64,000 bases of DNA from an uncultured Draconibacterium sp. (GCA_947492175.1 CANLMQ010000006.1:62001-126000); one strand, 5' to 3'; shown: positions 44,339 to 53,491, counted from the first letter of the stretch. The notes: a model not told the origin generated them from the sequence alone. A program made the numbers and translations.

Positions 44339-46223
44339 CCACGATTTCTTTTTAAGCGCTTTAATCTATCTCGGAGCTGCCGTAGTATCGGTTCCCATTG
44401 CTAAAAAACTTGGACTCGGATCTGTGTTGGGCTACCTGCTTGCCGGAATTTTGATCGGGCCATTTGTTTTTGGTCTTGTAGGCACCGAAGCCGGCGAAGT
44501 AATGCATTTTGCTGAATTTGGTGTTGTACTTATGCTTTTTATTATTGGACTCGAACTCGAACCTTCGTTGCTTTGGCGGATGCGCCGTTCTATTTTCGGA
44601 CTTGGAGGGCTGCAGGTACTTATTACCGCCGGAATAATTACAGCAGTTGCACTTGTTTTAAATTTCCGTGTCAACCGCGCCATTGCCATTGGTTTAATTC
44701 TTGCCTTATCGTCAACTGCCATTGTTTTGCAAACCTTAAGCGAAAAAGGGTTAATACGAAATATTGCCGGGCGTTCGGCATTTTCGGTTCTGCTTTTTCA
44801 GGATATGGCTGTAATTCCGATACTGGCCCTGCTCCCTTTGCTTGCCACACTTGGGCTTCCGGCAAATTTATCCGATAGTGCGCTAAACAATATTACCGGA
44901 GTTCCGGCACTGCCCGGATGGTTGCAACTGCTTATAATAATTGGAGCAATGACAGCCATTGTATTTACAGGGCGTTTTGCTGCACGACACATTTTTCGTT
45001 TGGTAGCCGAAACCGGTCTGCACGAAGTTTTTGTTGCACTGGCTTTATTGCTGGTAATTGGTATTGCGCTTGCGATGGATGCCATCGGCCTTTCTCCCGC
45101 ACTCGGAACTTTTATTGCCGGTGTAGTGCTTGCCGACAGCGAATACCGCCACGAACTGGAAACAACAATCGATCCGTTTAAAGGATTACTCCTGGGATTA
45201 TTTTTTATTTCGGTGGGTGCCAGTATCAATTTCGAACTACTGGTTTCAAATCCTGTTCAAATAGTTCTTTTTGTATTAGCTTTAATTCTGATCAAATTCA
45301 TTGTACTGCTAATTCTAGGACGTTTCTTTAAACTGAAAAAAGGGTTTGAATTTCTGTTTGCATTTCTACTTGCACAGTCCAGCGAATTTAGTTTTGTACT
45401 GATCTCCTTTTCGAAACAAAACAAGCTTTTCGACGAACAAACAGCATCGGTTTTACTTCTAATTGTTACGCTCTCGATGGCTGTTTCACCCTTGCTTTTA
45501 ATTCTGAACGATAAAATTGTAAGCCCTATTCTGGCACGCTGGCAAAACAAACTGGAATACGACGAAATAGAAGCAGAAGAAAATCCGGTAATTCTTGCCG
45601 GCTTTGGACGATTTGGATTGGCAATTGGCCGCATTCTGCTTGCCAACGGATTTAAAGTTACCATATTGGACAATAATCCGGGCAATGTTGAAACCCTCCG
45701 GAAATATGGTTTTAAACTTTACTTTGGCGATGTAACACGACCTCAGCTACTTGAAAATGCAGGCATTAAAAATGCGCGAATGCTGATTTTAAGTATGGCT
45801 GAACACGACGAAGCTCTAAAGGTGGCCAAATACGTACGTGAAAAATACCCGGATGTAAAAATTCTGGCACGTGCCAAAGACATATTCCATATGTTTGAGT
45901 TCTTTAACCTGAACGTAAAAACGGTACAGCGTGAAACCTTCGATTCGGCATGCGAACTGGGAACAAAAGCGCTGGTAGAACTGGGGTACATGCACTACGA
46001 AGCCTACCGCGCAACACGTACCTTTAAACACCACGAAGAACAGATTACCCACCAGTTGTACGAACACTGGCTGGAGGATCATGGTAAATTTATACGGGAA
46101 TCGCGCCGTTTTTCAGAACAGGTTTCAGACACTTTAAAGGCCGCAAAAAACTATTCGATACACGATACCGACTGTGCCTGGGATGTGGATTCGTTAAAAG
46201 AAGAGGCCCTACAAAAAAAATGA
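44331..46223 (+). CDS. KefC-like CPA2 cation:proton antiporter
   Basis: A 630-residue protein with about 12 membrane helices (to residue 395 or so) of the CPA2 family, then a TrkA-N (RCK) Rossmann domain starting ILAGFGRFGLAIGRILLANG with the nucleotide Asp in VTILDNNPGNVETL. LGLFFISVGASINFELL and LALSSTAIVLQTLSEKG are typical transport-domain segments. It exchanges K+ or Na+ for protons; with the overlapping KefF-like gene a potassium efflux role controlled by glutathione adducts or redox state is likely. The C-terminal tail is charged. Confidence 0.93.
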   Translation: MHNHDFFLSALIYLGAAVVSVPIAKKLGLGSVLGYLLAGILIGPFVFGLVGTEAGEVMHFAEFGVVLMLFIIGLELEPSLLWRMRRSIFGLGGLQVLITAGIITAVALVLNFRVNRAIAIGLILALSSTAIVLQTLSEKGLIRNIAGRSAFSVLLFQDMAVIPILALLPLLATLGLPANLSDSALNNITGVPALPGWLQLLIIIGAMTAIVFTGRFAARHIFRLVAETGLHEVFVALALLLVIGIALAMDAIGLSPALGTFIAGVVLADSEYRHELETTIDPFKGLLLGLFFISVGASINFELLVSNPVQIVLFVLALILIKFIVLLILGRFFKLKKGFEFLFAFLLAQSSEFSFVLISFSKQNKLFDEQTASVLLLIVTLSMAVSPLLLILNDKIVSPILARWQNKLEYDEIEAEENPVILAGFGRFGLAIGRILLANGFKVTILDNNPGNVETLRKYGFKLYFGDVTRPQLLENAGIKNARMLILSMAEHDEALKVAKYVREKYPDVKILARAKDIFHMFEFFNLNVKTVQRETFDSACELGTKALVELGYMHYEAYRATRTFKHHEEQITHQLYEHWLEDHGKFIRESRRFSEQVSDTLKAAKNYSIHDTDCAWDVDSLKEEALQKK

Positions 46224-46233
46224 GACATAGACT

Positions 46234-46257
46234 TTGAAGGTTTTATAAAACCTTCAA
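46234..46257. repeat. Short perfect palindrome after the kefC-like gene
   Basis: TTGAAGGTTTTA and its complement TAAAACCTTCAA form a 24-base palindrome 10 bases past the stop. With no T-run it may be a small REP-type hairpin or an mRNA 3' end. Confidence 0.55.
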
Positions 46258-46431
46258 GGTTTAAACCACACATCTAACTCTCCCCTGAGCAACAACCGTA
46301 TAAAATACAAACTGCTCCCCTGTTAAATAACATATGCTTATTTGATAATTATGAAAAAAGGAATGTTTAAGTTTAAGCATATAAATCTGCTTTGCTCAAA
46401 ACTTATACGATCCAAGAAAATACTAACTACC

Positions 46432-47142
46432 ATGAAACTCCAAATTCTTATTCTTTTCATTACTGTTCTAATTTCGGGCTGTGCCATTATTCCACAAACC
46501 ACTGATATTCCGCTTATCCGGGAAAAAGGCGATTTACGGATTGATGCGGGAGTATCACTTATACCTACAGCAAATGCTACAGTTTCATACGGGTTAAGCG
46601 AAAAAATAGCTGTTCAGGCTTATGGTAGTTATGGTGCTGATCATCCTTATTTTATACAGGGAGCAGTTGGTTTGTTTAAGAATAAGGGAAACAACATCGT
46701 TACTGAATGGTATACCGGGGTAGGTACTGGAAATGCTGAAGTTACAGATTCATCTGATCCGGGGAAATTGAAAGGTAATTATCAACTGTATTTCACCCAG
46801 TTTAACATTGGTAAACTTAATTCGAATTTCCTAAGGGCCGATTACGGACTTGGCCTAAAAGCCGCCTATGCAAGATCAAAATTTACCGACAAAGATTATT
46901 TTGACATTTACTCTTACAAAAGCACTGACTTTTTATACCCCATTCAAAACGATAATGGTTTTGTTCTTCAACCAACTGTTTTTGGGCGATTTGGAAAAGG
47001 CAGGTTAAAATTCAATGTAAAAGCCGGTGGTCTTTTGTATTACCAATTTACCAACCGCGAAAACAAACTTCCGGTTGGCTATTTTAATCTAGGATTGGGA
47101 CTAAACTATTACATTAATACAAAACCCTTTAAGAGAAAGTAG
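46432..47142 (+). CDS. Unknown outer-membrane-type lipoprotein
   Basis: A 236-residue protein. MKLQILILFITVLISGC is a lipobox signal, which is why I start at ATG 46432 rather than 30 codons upstream. The mature part has alternating hydrophobic strands and aromatic ends, such as RIDAGVSLIPTANATVSYG, KIAVQAYGSYGADHPYF and LPVGYFNLGLGLNYYI, as in small beta-barrel or lipocalin-like outer-membrane proteins. I do not recognise a named family. The gene lies alone between the kef pair and the rnf operon. Confidence 0.7.
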   Translation: MKLQILILFITVLISGCAIIPQTTDIPLIREKGDLRIDAGVSLIPTANATVSYGLSEKIAVQAYGSYGADHPYFIQGAVGLFKNKGNNIVTEWYTGVGTGNAEVTDSSDPGKLKGNYQLYFTQFNIGKLNSNFLRADYGLGLKAAYARSKFTDKDYFDIYSYKSTDFLYPIQNDNGFVLQPTVFGRFGKGRLKFNVKAGGLLYYQFTNRENKLPVGYFNLGLGLNYYINTKPFKRK

Positions 47143-47266
47143 AAACCCTGAACTCCAAACACATCCCAAGAAAACAAAAGTTCAAATAACTAAATTAGAC
47201 TATTTCTAAATTGTCCACATTTCACAAAAACTGATTTTCTGACATATGCGGATTTGAATTATTGAA

Positions 47267-47274
47267 TAGATTTG
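47267..47274 (+). promoter_or_regulatory. -7 promoter element of the rnf operon
   Basis: TAGATTTG matches TAnnTTTG. The predicted transcript start near 47281 leaves about 13 bases before the TTG start codon of rseC. A -33 TTG at standard spacing is not visible. Confidence 0.45.
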
Positions 47275-47293
47275 CAATCTGTAAATAGCAAAA

Positions 47294-47719
47294 TTGAAAG
47301 TTACGGAATCAGATATTCGACATAGGGGATTTGTAACAGAAGTAAAAGGCACTTCATTACTTGTAAACATTGTCAGCCAGTCGGCTTGCGCAAGCTGCCA
47401 CGCCAAAGGTGCCTGTACGGTTTCCGACTACCAGGACAAGACCATAGAAATTACCGATGTAACAGGAAACTACAAAGCCGGGCAGGAAGTAACTGTTTTA
47501 TTTAAACAATCAAAAGGATTTACGGCTGTAATCTGGGGCTACATGGTTCCTTTTTTCCTGGTACTTGGCACGCTAATCGCCGCTTTGGAAATATCGGGAA
47601 ATGAACTTCATGCCGGACTTCTTTCGCTCGCTGTATTAATTCCATACTATATAACATTATATTTTTTTCGTCATCATTTAAAAAAAGTGTTGAAATTCGA
47701 AGTTGAAGAAAACGTTTAA
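47294..47719 (+). CDS. rseC: RseC/MucC-family protein, first gene of the rnf operon
   Basis: A 141-residue membrane protein of the SoxR-reducing RseC/MucC family. The N-terminal cysteine motif is QSACASCHAKGACTVSD (four Cys), followed by two membrane helices (about residues 77-95 and 103-123, VIWGYMVPFFLVLGTLIAA and LLSLAVLIPYYITLYFF). RseC commonly lies with rnf genes and is thought to keep Rnf or SoxR reduced. No in-frame ATG precedes the conserved region, so a TTG start at 47294 is needed. rnfB begins 3 bases after its stop. Confidence 0.88.
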   Translation: MKVTESDIRHRGFVTEVKGTSLLVNIVSQSACASCHAKGACTVSDYQDKTIEITDVTGNYKAGQEVTVLFKQSKGFTAVIWGYMVPFFLVLGTLIAALEISGNELHAGLLSLAVLIPYYITLYFFRHHLKKVLKFEVEENV

Positions 47720-47722
47720 CAA

Positions 47723-48589
47723 ATGAGTATCACTGTTGTATATACCATTGTCACTTTAGCAGTTATTGGAGCAGCCGCGGCTGTCATCCTTTACTTTGTG
47801 GCACAGAAATTCAAAGTTCATGAAGATCCGCGTATCGACGAGGTGGACGAAGCTCTTCCGGGAGCCAATTGCGGAGGTTGCGGTTTTGCCGGCTGTCGTG
47901 CATTTGCCGAAGCCTGTGTAAAAGCCAGTAATCTTGGCGACTTAAACTGCCCCGTTGGCGGTAACGATACCATGAACAATGTTGCTTCCCTTTTAGGATT
48001 GGAAGCCGTAAAAAAAGATCCGCGCGTGGCCTACATCCGGTGCAACGGAACCTGCGACCAGCGCCCTAAAACCAGCAGTTTCGATGGGGCAACAACCTGC
48101 GCCATTGCATCGTCGGTTTACAGTGGCGAATCTGATTGTCAGTTTGGTTGTTTGGGGTACGGCGACTGTTTCGATGTTTGCGATTTCGATGCCATCGACC
48201 TGCGTGCCGACCTTGGAGTACCGCAAATTATCGACGACAAGTGTGTAGCTTGTGGTGCCTGTGTTGATGCCTGTCCGAAAAACCTGATCGAGTTGCGTAA
48301 ACAAATGCCAAAGAACCGCAAAGTGGTGGTATCGTGCCGTAACGAAGACAAAGGTGGCGTGGCCCGCAAAGCCTGTAAGGTGGCGTGTATCGGATGCGGA
48401 AAATGCGAGAAGGAATGTAATTTCGATGCTATTACCATTGAAAACAACCTGGCTTACATCGATTCCGACAAATGTAAACTGTGCCGCAAATGCGTTCCTG
48501 TTTGCCCGACAGGAGCCATTATCGAGGAAAACTTTCCTCCGCGAAAAACAAAGCCAGTAGAAAAAAAAGAGTGTGAACCAGCAAAATAA
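47723..48589 (+). CDS. rnfB: Rnf complex subunit B, ferredoxin-type
   Basis: The 288-residue RnfB subunit takes electrons from ferredoxin. A single N-terminal helix (residues 5-27) anchors it. The first 4Fe-4S cluster uses C50, C53, C58 and C76 (NCGGCGFAGCRAFAEAC and LNCPVGG). Further clusters are CVACGACVDACPKN, CIGCGKCEKECNFD and CKLCRKCVPVCPTGA, with more cysteines between 108 and 160 (CNGTCDQ, CQFGCLGYGDCFDVC). rnfC begins 6 bases after its stop. Confidence 0.97.
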   Translation: MSITVVYTIVTLAVIGAAAAVILYFVAQKFKVHEDPRIDEVDEALPGANCGGCGFAGCRAFAEACVKASNLGDLNCPVGGNDTMNNVASLLGLEAVKKDPRVAYIRCNGTCDQRPKTSSFDGATTCAIASSVYSGESDCQFGCLGYGDCFDVCDFDAIDLRADLGVPQIIDDKCVACGACVDACPKNLIELRKQMPKNRKVVVSCRNEDKGGVARKACKVACIGCGKCEKECNFDAITIENNLAYIDSDKCKLCRKCVPVCPTGAIIEENFPPRKTKPVEKKECEPAK

Positions 48590-48595
48590 ATCAGG

Positions 48596-49927
48596 ATGTT
48601 AAAAACGTTCAAAATTGGCGGAGTACATCCTCCCGAAAATAAATTATCGAAAGATAAAAAGATTGAAGTCCTGCCACTTCCAAAAACTGTATTTATTCCG
48701 GTAGCACAGCACATTGGTGCTCCTGCTGCCCCGGTTGTAAAACGTGGCGACGAAGTAAAAGTAGGACAGGTAATTGCGCAGAGCAGCAGTTTTGTTTCAA
48801 CCAATATTCACTCTTCCGTATCGGGGAAAGTGAAAAAAGTTGATTTCTCGGCCGACAGTTCGGGCTACCCAAAACAAGGTATTTTTATTGATGTTGCCGG
48901 CGACGAGTGGCTGGAAGAGATTGATCGTTCCGAAAATCTGGTTAAAAACATTACAATCGACGGGCCTGAAATAGTTAAAAAGATTCAGGAGGCCGGTATA
49001 GTAGGTTTGGGTGGAGCAACATTTCCCACCCACGTAAAACTGGTTCCGCCAAAAGGAATGAAAGCCGAGGTGCTTTTAATTAATGGTGTGGAATGCGAAC
49101 CTTACCTTACGTCCGATCATCGTTTAATGCTAGAAAAAACCGACGAAATTCTGGTAGGTATTCAACTTCTTATGAAGGCGATGAATGTTGACAAAGCCGT
49201 AATTGGTATTGAAAACAACAAGCCCGATGCCATTCAGCTACTTACCGAAAAATGCAAAGCATACCCGGGAATAAGTGTTCAGGCGCTAAAAGTTCAGTAC
49301 CCTCAGGGAGGCGAAAAACAATTAATTAACGCAGTAACCGGACGTGAAGTTCCTTCGGGTGGCCTGCCCATTGCCGTTGGTGCTGTAGTTAGCAACGTTG
49401 GTACTGCCTTTGCCGTTTACGAAGCCATTCAGAAAAACAAACCGCTTATTGAGCGCGTGGTAACCATAACCGGCTTAGGTGTTGAAAAACCGTCGAACTT
49501 TATGGTTCGCATCGGAACAGCAACTTCCGAACTGGTTGAAGCTGCCGGCGGCCTGCCCGAAAACACCGGAAAGATTATTAGCGGAGGCCCAATGATGGGA
49601 CGTGCTATTCGCACTCTCGATGTTCCGGTAACAAAAGGAACTTCGGGTATTCTTCTTATGAAAAACGAAGAGTCCAACCGCGGGGAATGCATCAGTTGTA
49701 TTCGGTGTTCGCGCTGTGTTTCGGTGTGCCCCATGGGACTGGAACCTTACCTTTTAATGACATTGGGCGAAAAACAAATTTTCGACCGCGCCGAAAACGA
49801 ACGGATAATGGATTGTATTGAATGTGGATCGTGTAGTTACACCTGCCCGTCGAACCGTCCGTTACTGGATTACATTCGTTTCGGAAAAGGAAAAGTTGGA
49901 GCTATAATGCGTTCAAGAAAAAAATAA
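48596..49927 (+). CDS. rnfC: Rnf complex subunit C, NADH-binding
   Basis: The 443-residue RnfC subunit exchanges electrons with NAD(H). It begins with TFKIGGVHPPENKLS, holds the flavin/NADH-binding region (GIVGLGGATFPTHVKL, LINGVECEPYLTSDHRLM), and has two 4Fe-4S sets: CISCIRCSRCVSVCPMG and CIECGSCSYTCPSN. It lacks the long repeat tail of some proteobacterial RnfC. About 150 bases with repeats separate it from rnfD. Confidence 0.97.
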   Translation: MLKTFKIGGVHPPENKLSKDKKIEVLPLPKTVFIPVAQHIGAPAAPVVKRGDEVKVGQVIAQSSSFVSTNIHSSVSGKVKKVDFSADSSGYPKQGIFIDVAGDEWLEEIDRSENLVKNITIDGPEIVKKIQEAGIVGLGGATFPTHVKLVPPKGMKAEVLLINGVECEPYLTSDHRLMLEKTDEILVGIQLLMKAMNVDKAVIGIENNKPDAIQLLTEKCKAYPGISVQALKVQYPQGGEKQLINAVTGREVPSGGLPIAVGAVVSNVGTAFAVYEAIQKNKPLIERVVTITGLGVEKPSNFMVRIGTATSELVEAAGGLPENTGKIISGGPMMGRAIRTLDVPVTKGTSGILLMKNEESNRGECISCIRCSRCVSVCPMGLEPYLLMTLGEKQIFDRAENERIMDCIECGSCSYTCPSNRPLLDYIRFGKGKVGAIMRSRKK

Positions 49928-49938
49928 AACAATCACCT

Positions 49939-50006
49939 GAACGTCATCCTGAACTTGTTTCAGGATCTAAATACATCAGATTCCGATACAAGTTCGGAAT
50001 GACGTT
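49939..50006. repeat. Inverted-repeat element between rnfC and rnfD
   Basis: About 68 bases with near-perfect inverted ends: AACGTCATCCTGAACTTGTT pairs with a right arm ending GTTCGGAATGACGTT, and CCTGAACTTGTTTCAGG forms its own small stem. It resembles a widespread intergenic hairpin of Bacteroidota. There is no T-run, so it is more likely a REP-like insertion or processing hairpin than a terminator. Confidence 0.6.
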
Positions 50007-50054
50007 AAAAAAAAGAATAACATGTAAAGTTTAATTTGAAAGTTGACAGACTTT

Positions 50055-50080
50055 GAACTTTAAACTTTAAACTTTAAACT
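50055..50080 (+). repeat. Short direct repeats in the rnfD leader
   Basis: AACTTTA is repeated head to tail three times, then AACT, ending five bases before the rnfD ATG. Similar TTGAACTC/TCTAAACT wording precedes rnfE and flanks the four-helix-bundle gene. Confidence 0.55.
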
Positions 50081-50084
50081 GAAT

Positions 50085-51062
50085 ATGAGTAATTTATTAA
50101 CAGTTTCACCGTCGCCGCACGTTCATTCGAGCGATTCAACCCAGAAAATTATGTACAGGGTTGTATATGCGATGATTCCTGCAATGGCATGGGGAATATT
50201 TGTATTTGGGATTGATGCCCTTCGGGTTGGTCTAATTTCAATTGTTTCCTGCCTGGCCGTAGAATACCTGATTCAGAAATACCTGATGAAAGTAAAACCA
50301 ACCGTAACCGATGGTTCTGCACTTATCACCGGTATTTTACTTGCGTTTAATGTTCCGTCGAATTTGCCCTGGTGGATTATTGTAATTGGAGCAATTGCTG
50401 CCATGGGAATAGGAAAACTTTCGTTCGGAGGTTTGGGAAGTAACATTTTTAACCCGGCCCTGGTAGGACGTGTATTTTTGCTGATTTCGTTTCCCGTACA
50501 AATGACTTCTTGGCCCGTAAACAAACTGGCAGAAGTAGACGGAATTACAACAGCAACACCTCTTGGACTTATTAAAGAAGGGATGACAAATGGTATTCCT
50601 ATTTCGCAAATATCTGGACTTCCGAACATGACCGATATGGTTTTGGGAATCAACAGCGGATCGTTGGGTGAAATTTCAGCATTGTTGCTTCTTCTTGGTG
50701 GAATTTATATGTTATGGAAAAAGGTAATTACCTGGCAAATTCCAGTATCAATAATTTTAACTGTTGCGGTTGTTTCTGGAATATTCTGGTTAATCGATCC
50801 GGAAATGTACATAAATCCTGTTTACCACATATTAACCGGAGGACTTATGCTTGGTGCCGTTTTTATGGCTACCGATATGGTTACATCGCCCATGTCGCCC
50901 AAAGGACAAATTATTTACGGTATTGGGATTGGACTGATTACCATTAGCATTCGTATGTTTGGTGCTTATCCCGAAGGTATTTCGTTTGCAATACTGATTA
51001 TGAACGCGGCTACACCACTGCTGAACATGTATTTAAAACCTAAACGATTCGGAGGAAAATAA
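50085..51062 (+). CDS. rnfD: Rnf complex subunit D
   Basis: A 325-residue membrane subunit with about nine helices, forming the ion channel with RnfA and RnfE. The flavinylation site is in DGITTATPLGLI (Thr near 157), where FMN is bound through phosphate. DGSALITGILLAFNVPSNLPWW and FGGLGSNIFNPALVGR are family signatures. rnfG begins one base after its stop. Confidence 0.96.
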   Translation: MSNLLTVSPSPHVHSSDSTQKIMYRVVYAMIPAMAWGIFVFGIDALRVGLISIVSCLAVEYLIQKYLMKVKPTVTDGSALITGILLAFNVPSNLPWWIIVIGAIAAMGIGKLSFGGLGSNIFNPALVGRVFLLISFPVQMTSWPVNKLAEVDGITTATPLGLIKEGMTNGIPISQISGLPNMTDMVLGINSGSLGEISALLLLLGGIYMLWKKVITWQIPVSIILTVAVVSGIFWLIDPEMYINPVYHILTGGLMLGAVFMATDMVTSPMSPKGQIIYGIGIGLITISIRMFGAYPEGISFAILIMNAATPLLNMYLKPKRFGGK

Positions 51063-51063
51063 A

Positions 51064-51648
51064 ATGGCAAAACGTGAATCGAACTTTATAAATATGGTGG
51101 TAACCCTAATTCTGGTTACCGGAATTGCAGCTGCGGTGCTTGGCTTTGTTTACGATGCCACCAAAGGCCCCATTGAAGCAGCAAAACTTAAAGCTCAAAC
51201 TGAAGCAATCACCCAGGTTCTTCCTGAATTTGACAAGTTGGGAGAATCTTTTAAAACTTTAACCGAAGCGGGTGGCGATAGCCTGGAGTTCTTTCCCGCC
51301 TACAAAGGTGGCGAATTGGTTGGAACTGCTATAAAAACCTATACCAAAAAAGGATTTAGCGGATTTATATCAATTATGGCTGGTATTGATAAAGATGGTA
51401 ATTTTTCGGGCTACTCGGTACTCGAACATGGCGAAACTCCTGGGTTGGGTTCAAAAATGGACAGTTGGTTCAAAAATACTGAGAAACCAAATCAGTACGT
51501 AATTGGAAAAAATCCGGAATCAACAAAGTTTACCGTATCAAAAGATGGTGGTGACATTGATGCAATAACTGCTTCAACAATCACATCACGCGCTTTTTTA
51601 GATGCACTCAACAGGGCATATACGTCGTATAAAAAAGAACAAAAGTAG
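51064..51648 (+). CDS. rnfG: Rnf complex subunit G, covalent-FMN protein
   Basis: A 194-residue protein with one N-terminal helix (about residues 10-28) and a periplasmic FMN-binding domain. The flavin attachment site is DAITASTITSRA near residue 176. EHGETPGLGSKMDSWF near 137 is the other conserved segment. It accepts electrons from RnfD and passes them on. Directly after it the operon is interrupted by a four-helix-bundle gene. Confidence 0.95.
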   Translation: MAKRESNFINMVVTLILVTGIAAAVLGFVYDATKGPIEAAKLKAQTEAITQVLPEFDKLGESFKTLTEAGGDSLEFFPAYKGGELVGTAIKTYTKKGFSGFISIMAGIDKDGNFSGYSVLEHGETPGLGSKMDSWFKNTEKPNQYVIGKNPESTKFTVSKDGGDIDAITASTITSRAFLDALNRAYTSYKKEQK

Positions 51649-51721
51649 TTCAGAGTTCAGAATTCATAATTCAGAGTTCAGAGTTTAGAGTTTAAAGAAT
51701 TTAGGTAGAGAATAGTAATTT
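51649..51721 (+). repeat. AGTTCAGA-type repeats flanking the inserted gene
   Basis: GTTCAGA, ATTCA and AGAGTTTA words repeat imperfectly over about 50 bases between the rnfG stop and the inserted gene. A partly inverted version (TTGAACTCTGAAGATTGAAC) lies between the inserted gene and rnfE. They could mark the edges of an insertion. Confidence 0.45.
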
Positions 51722-52117
51722 ATGGCAACGTTTAACCGATTTGAAGATATTATTGCTTGGCAAAAAGCACGCGAACTTTGTCAATTGGTAAAAGTCTATA
51801 CAGATAAAGACTACTTCTCGAAAGATTTTAAACTGATAAGCCAGATAAAAGGTTCTTCCGGATCGGCAATGGATAATATTGCCGAAGGTTTTGAAAGAGG
51901 TGGAAACAAGGAGTTTATTCAATTTCTGTTTATTTCAAAAGGTTCTGTTGGAGAAACCCGTTCTCAACTCTACAGGGCTTTAGACAATGAGTACATAACA
52001 AAAGAAGAATTTCAAAAAGCCTATAATCTGGCTGATGAAATTGGAAAATTACTTAGGGGATTAATTAGTCACTTGAAAAACAGTGAATTAAAAGGAGATA
52101 AATATAAAAACAAATAA
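51722..52117 (+). CDS. Four-helix-bundle (23S rRNA-IVP family) protein
   Basis: A 131-residue protein of the S23/23S-rRNA intervening-sequence family: FEDIIAWQKARELCQLVK, LISQIKGSSGSAMDNIAEGFERG and EFIQFLFISKGSVGETRSQL match its conserved helices. Members assemble as pentamers of four-helix bundles; their role is unclear. Here it interrupts the rnf operon between rnfG and rnfE in the same direction, with repeat-rich spacers on both sides, so it looks inserted. It is intact. Confidence 0.92.
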   Translation: MATFNRFEDIIAWQKARELCQLVKVYTDKDYFSKDFKLISQIKGSSGSAMDNIAEGFERGGNKEFIQFLFISKGSVGETRSQLYRALDNEYITKEEFQKAYNLADEIGKLLRGLISHLKNSELKGDKYKNK

Positions 52118-52181
52118 AGTTCAATACTTCGGGGCCAACTTTGAACTCTGAAGATTGAACTCTAAACTAAATAATTCTGAA

Positions 52182-52766
52182 ATGAATCAGATACAAAATT
52201 TCACTAAAGGATTTTTAAAAGAGAACCCTGTATTTGTTCTGCTTTTAGGAATGTGCCCTACTTTAGGGGTTACATCATCGGCAATAAACGGGCTTGGAAT
52301 GGGATTGGCAACCACCTTTGTTTTACTGATGTCGAATATTGTTATTTCCATCGTAAAAGGATTTATTCCAGATAAAGTACGTATCCCAAGTTTTATTGTA
52401 ATTATTGCAGCATTTGTTACCGTGGTTCAGTTAACCATGCAGGCTTATCTGCCTTCGTTATACAAAAGTTTGGGGTTGTTTATCCCGCTAATTGTGGTAA
52501 ACTGCATTGTACTGGGACGTGCCGAAGCATTTGCTTCGAAAAATAATGTTATCTCGTCGGCCATCGATGGTTTGGGTATTGGACTTGGATTTAGTTTCGC
52601 CCTGGTTTTATTGGGTGGAATTCGTGAGATTCTGGGAAGTGGAAAAATTTTCGACATTACCATTTATCACGAAAATTACGTAACACTGCTATTTGTGCTT
52701 TCGCCCGGTGCATTTATCGTTTTGGGTTATTTAATAGCAATCATCAATCGAATTCAAAAAAAATAG
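52182..52766 (+). CDS. rnfE: Rnf complex subunit E
   Basis: A 194-residue integral membrane protein (about six helices) homologous to NqrD. NPVFVLLLGMCPTLGVTSSA carries the conserved half-channel Cys, and NCIVLGRAEAFASKN and SAIDGLGIGLGFSFAL are family motifs. I start at ATG 52182 (MNQIQNFTKGFLKENP), as upstream residues need a TTG and come from repeat sequence. rnfA follows after 11 bases with an AGGAGG just before it. Confidence 0.96.
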   Translation: MNQIQNFTKGFLKENPVFVLLLGMCPTLGVTSSAINGLGMGLATTFVLLMSNIVISIVKGFIPDKVRIPSFIVIIAAFVTVVQLTMQAYLPSLYKSLGLFIPLIVVNCIVLGRAEAFASKNNVISSAIDGLGIGLGFSFALVLLGGIREILGSGKIFDITIYHENYVTLLFVLSPGAFIVLGYLIAIINRIQKK

Positions 52767-52777
52767 GAGGAGTTTAA

Positions 52778-53350
52778 ATGAGCTATCTTGTAATTATTAT
52801 AGGCGCCATATTAGTAAACAATATTGTTTTAATGCAGTTCCTTGGAATCTGCCCGTTTTTGGGAGTTTCCAAAAAAGTTTCTACTGGTATTGGAATGACA
52901 GGTGCCGTTGCTTTTGTAATGATTTTGGCAACCATTGTAACCTATCTCATTCAAAATTATGTACTCGAAAAATTCGGATTGGGCTTTTTGCAAACCATCG
53001 CATTCATTCTGATAATAGCATCGTTGGTGCAAATGGTTGAAATAATTCTGAAAAAAGTAAGTCCTCCGTTGTACCAGGCGTTGGGAATTTTTCTGCCTTT
53101 AATTACTACTAACTGTGCGATTTTAGGTGTGGCTATTCTTACGGTTCAAAATGAATTTAGCCTTTTGGAAGGAGTAGTATATGCTGTTTCGCATGCCATT
53201 GGTTTTGGTTTGGCCTTAATCATCTTTTCCGGTATTCGCGAACACCTCGACTTACAGAATGTTCCGAAAGGTTTAAAAGGAACACCCATTGCATTAATTG
53301 CCGCCGGAATTCTGGCCATGGCATTTATGGGATTTTCAGGGTTGGTTTAA
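52778..53350 (+). CDS. rnfA: Rnf complex subunit A
   Basis: A 190-residue integral membrane protein paralogous to RnfE and homologous to NqrE. NNIVLMQFLGICPFLGVSKK carries the conserved Cys, and TTNCAILGVAIL is the mirror-image half. The TAGGAGGAG sequence five bases ahead of the ATG is one of the few strong Shine-Dalgarno sites in the window. It is the last rnf gene. Confidence 0.96.
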   Translation: MSYLVIIIGAILVNNIVLMQFLGICPFLGVSKKVSTGIGMTGAVAFVMILATIVTYLIQNYVLEKFGLGFLQTIAFILIIASLVQMVEIILKKVSPPLYQALGIFLPLITTNCAILGVAILTVQNEFSLLEGVVYAVSHAIGFGLALIIFSGIREHLDLQNVPKGLKGTPIALIAAGILAMAFMGFSGLV

Positions 53351-53491
53351 AATTAAGCCTACATTAATGATTGAACATTTTTCAAACATCTTTAAAAACA
53401 ACCAACTATAAATAGCAATTAAATTGTAAATTTGCTATGTGCACTTAGCAAACGAAAACCTACTTTAATCTATAATAAAAACAAGTTAGCA

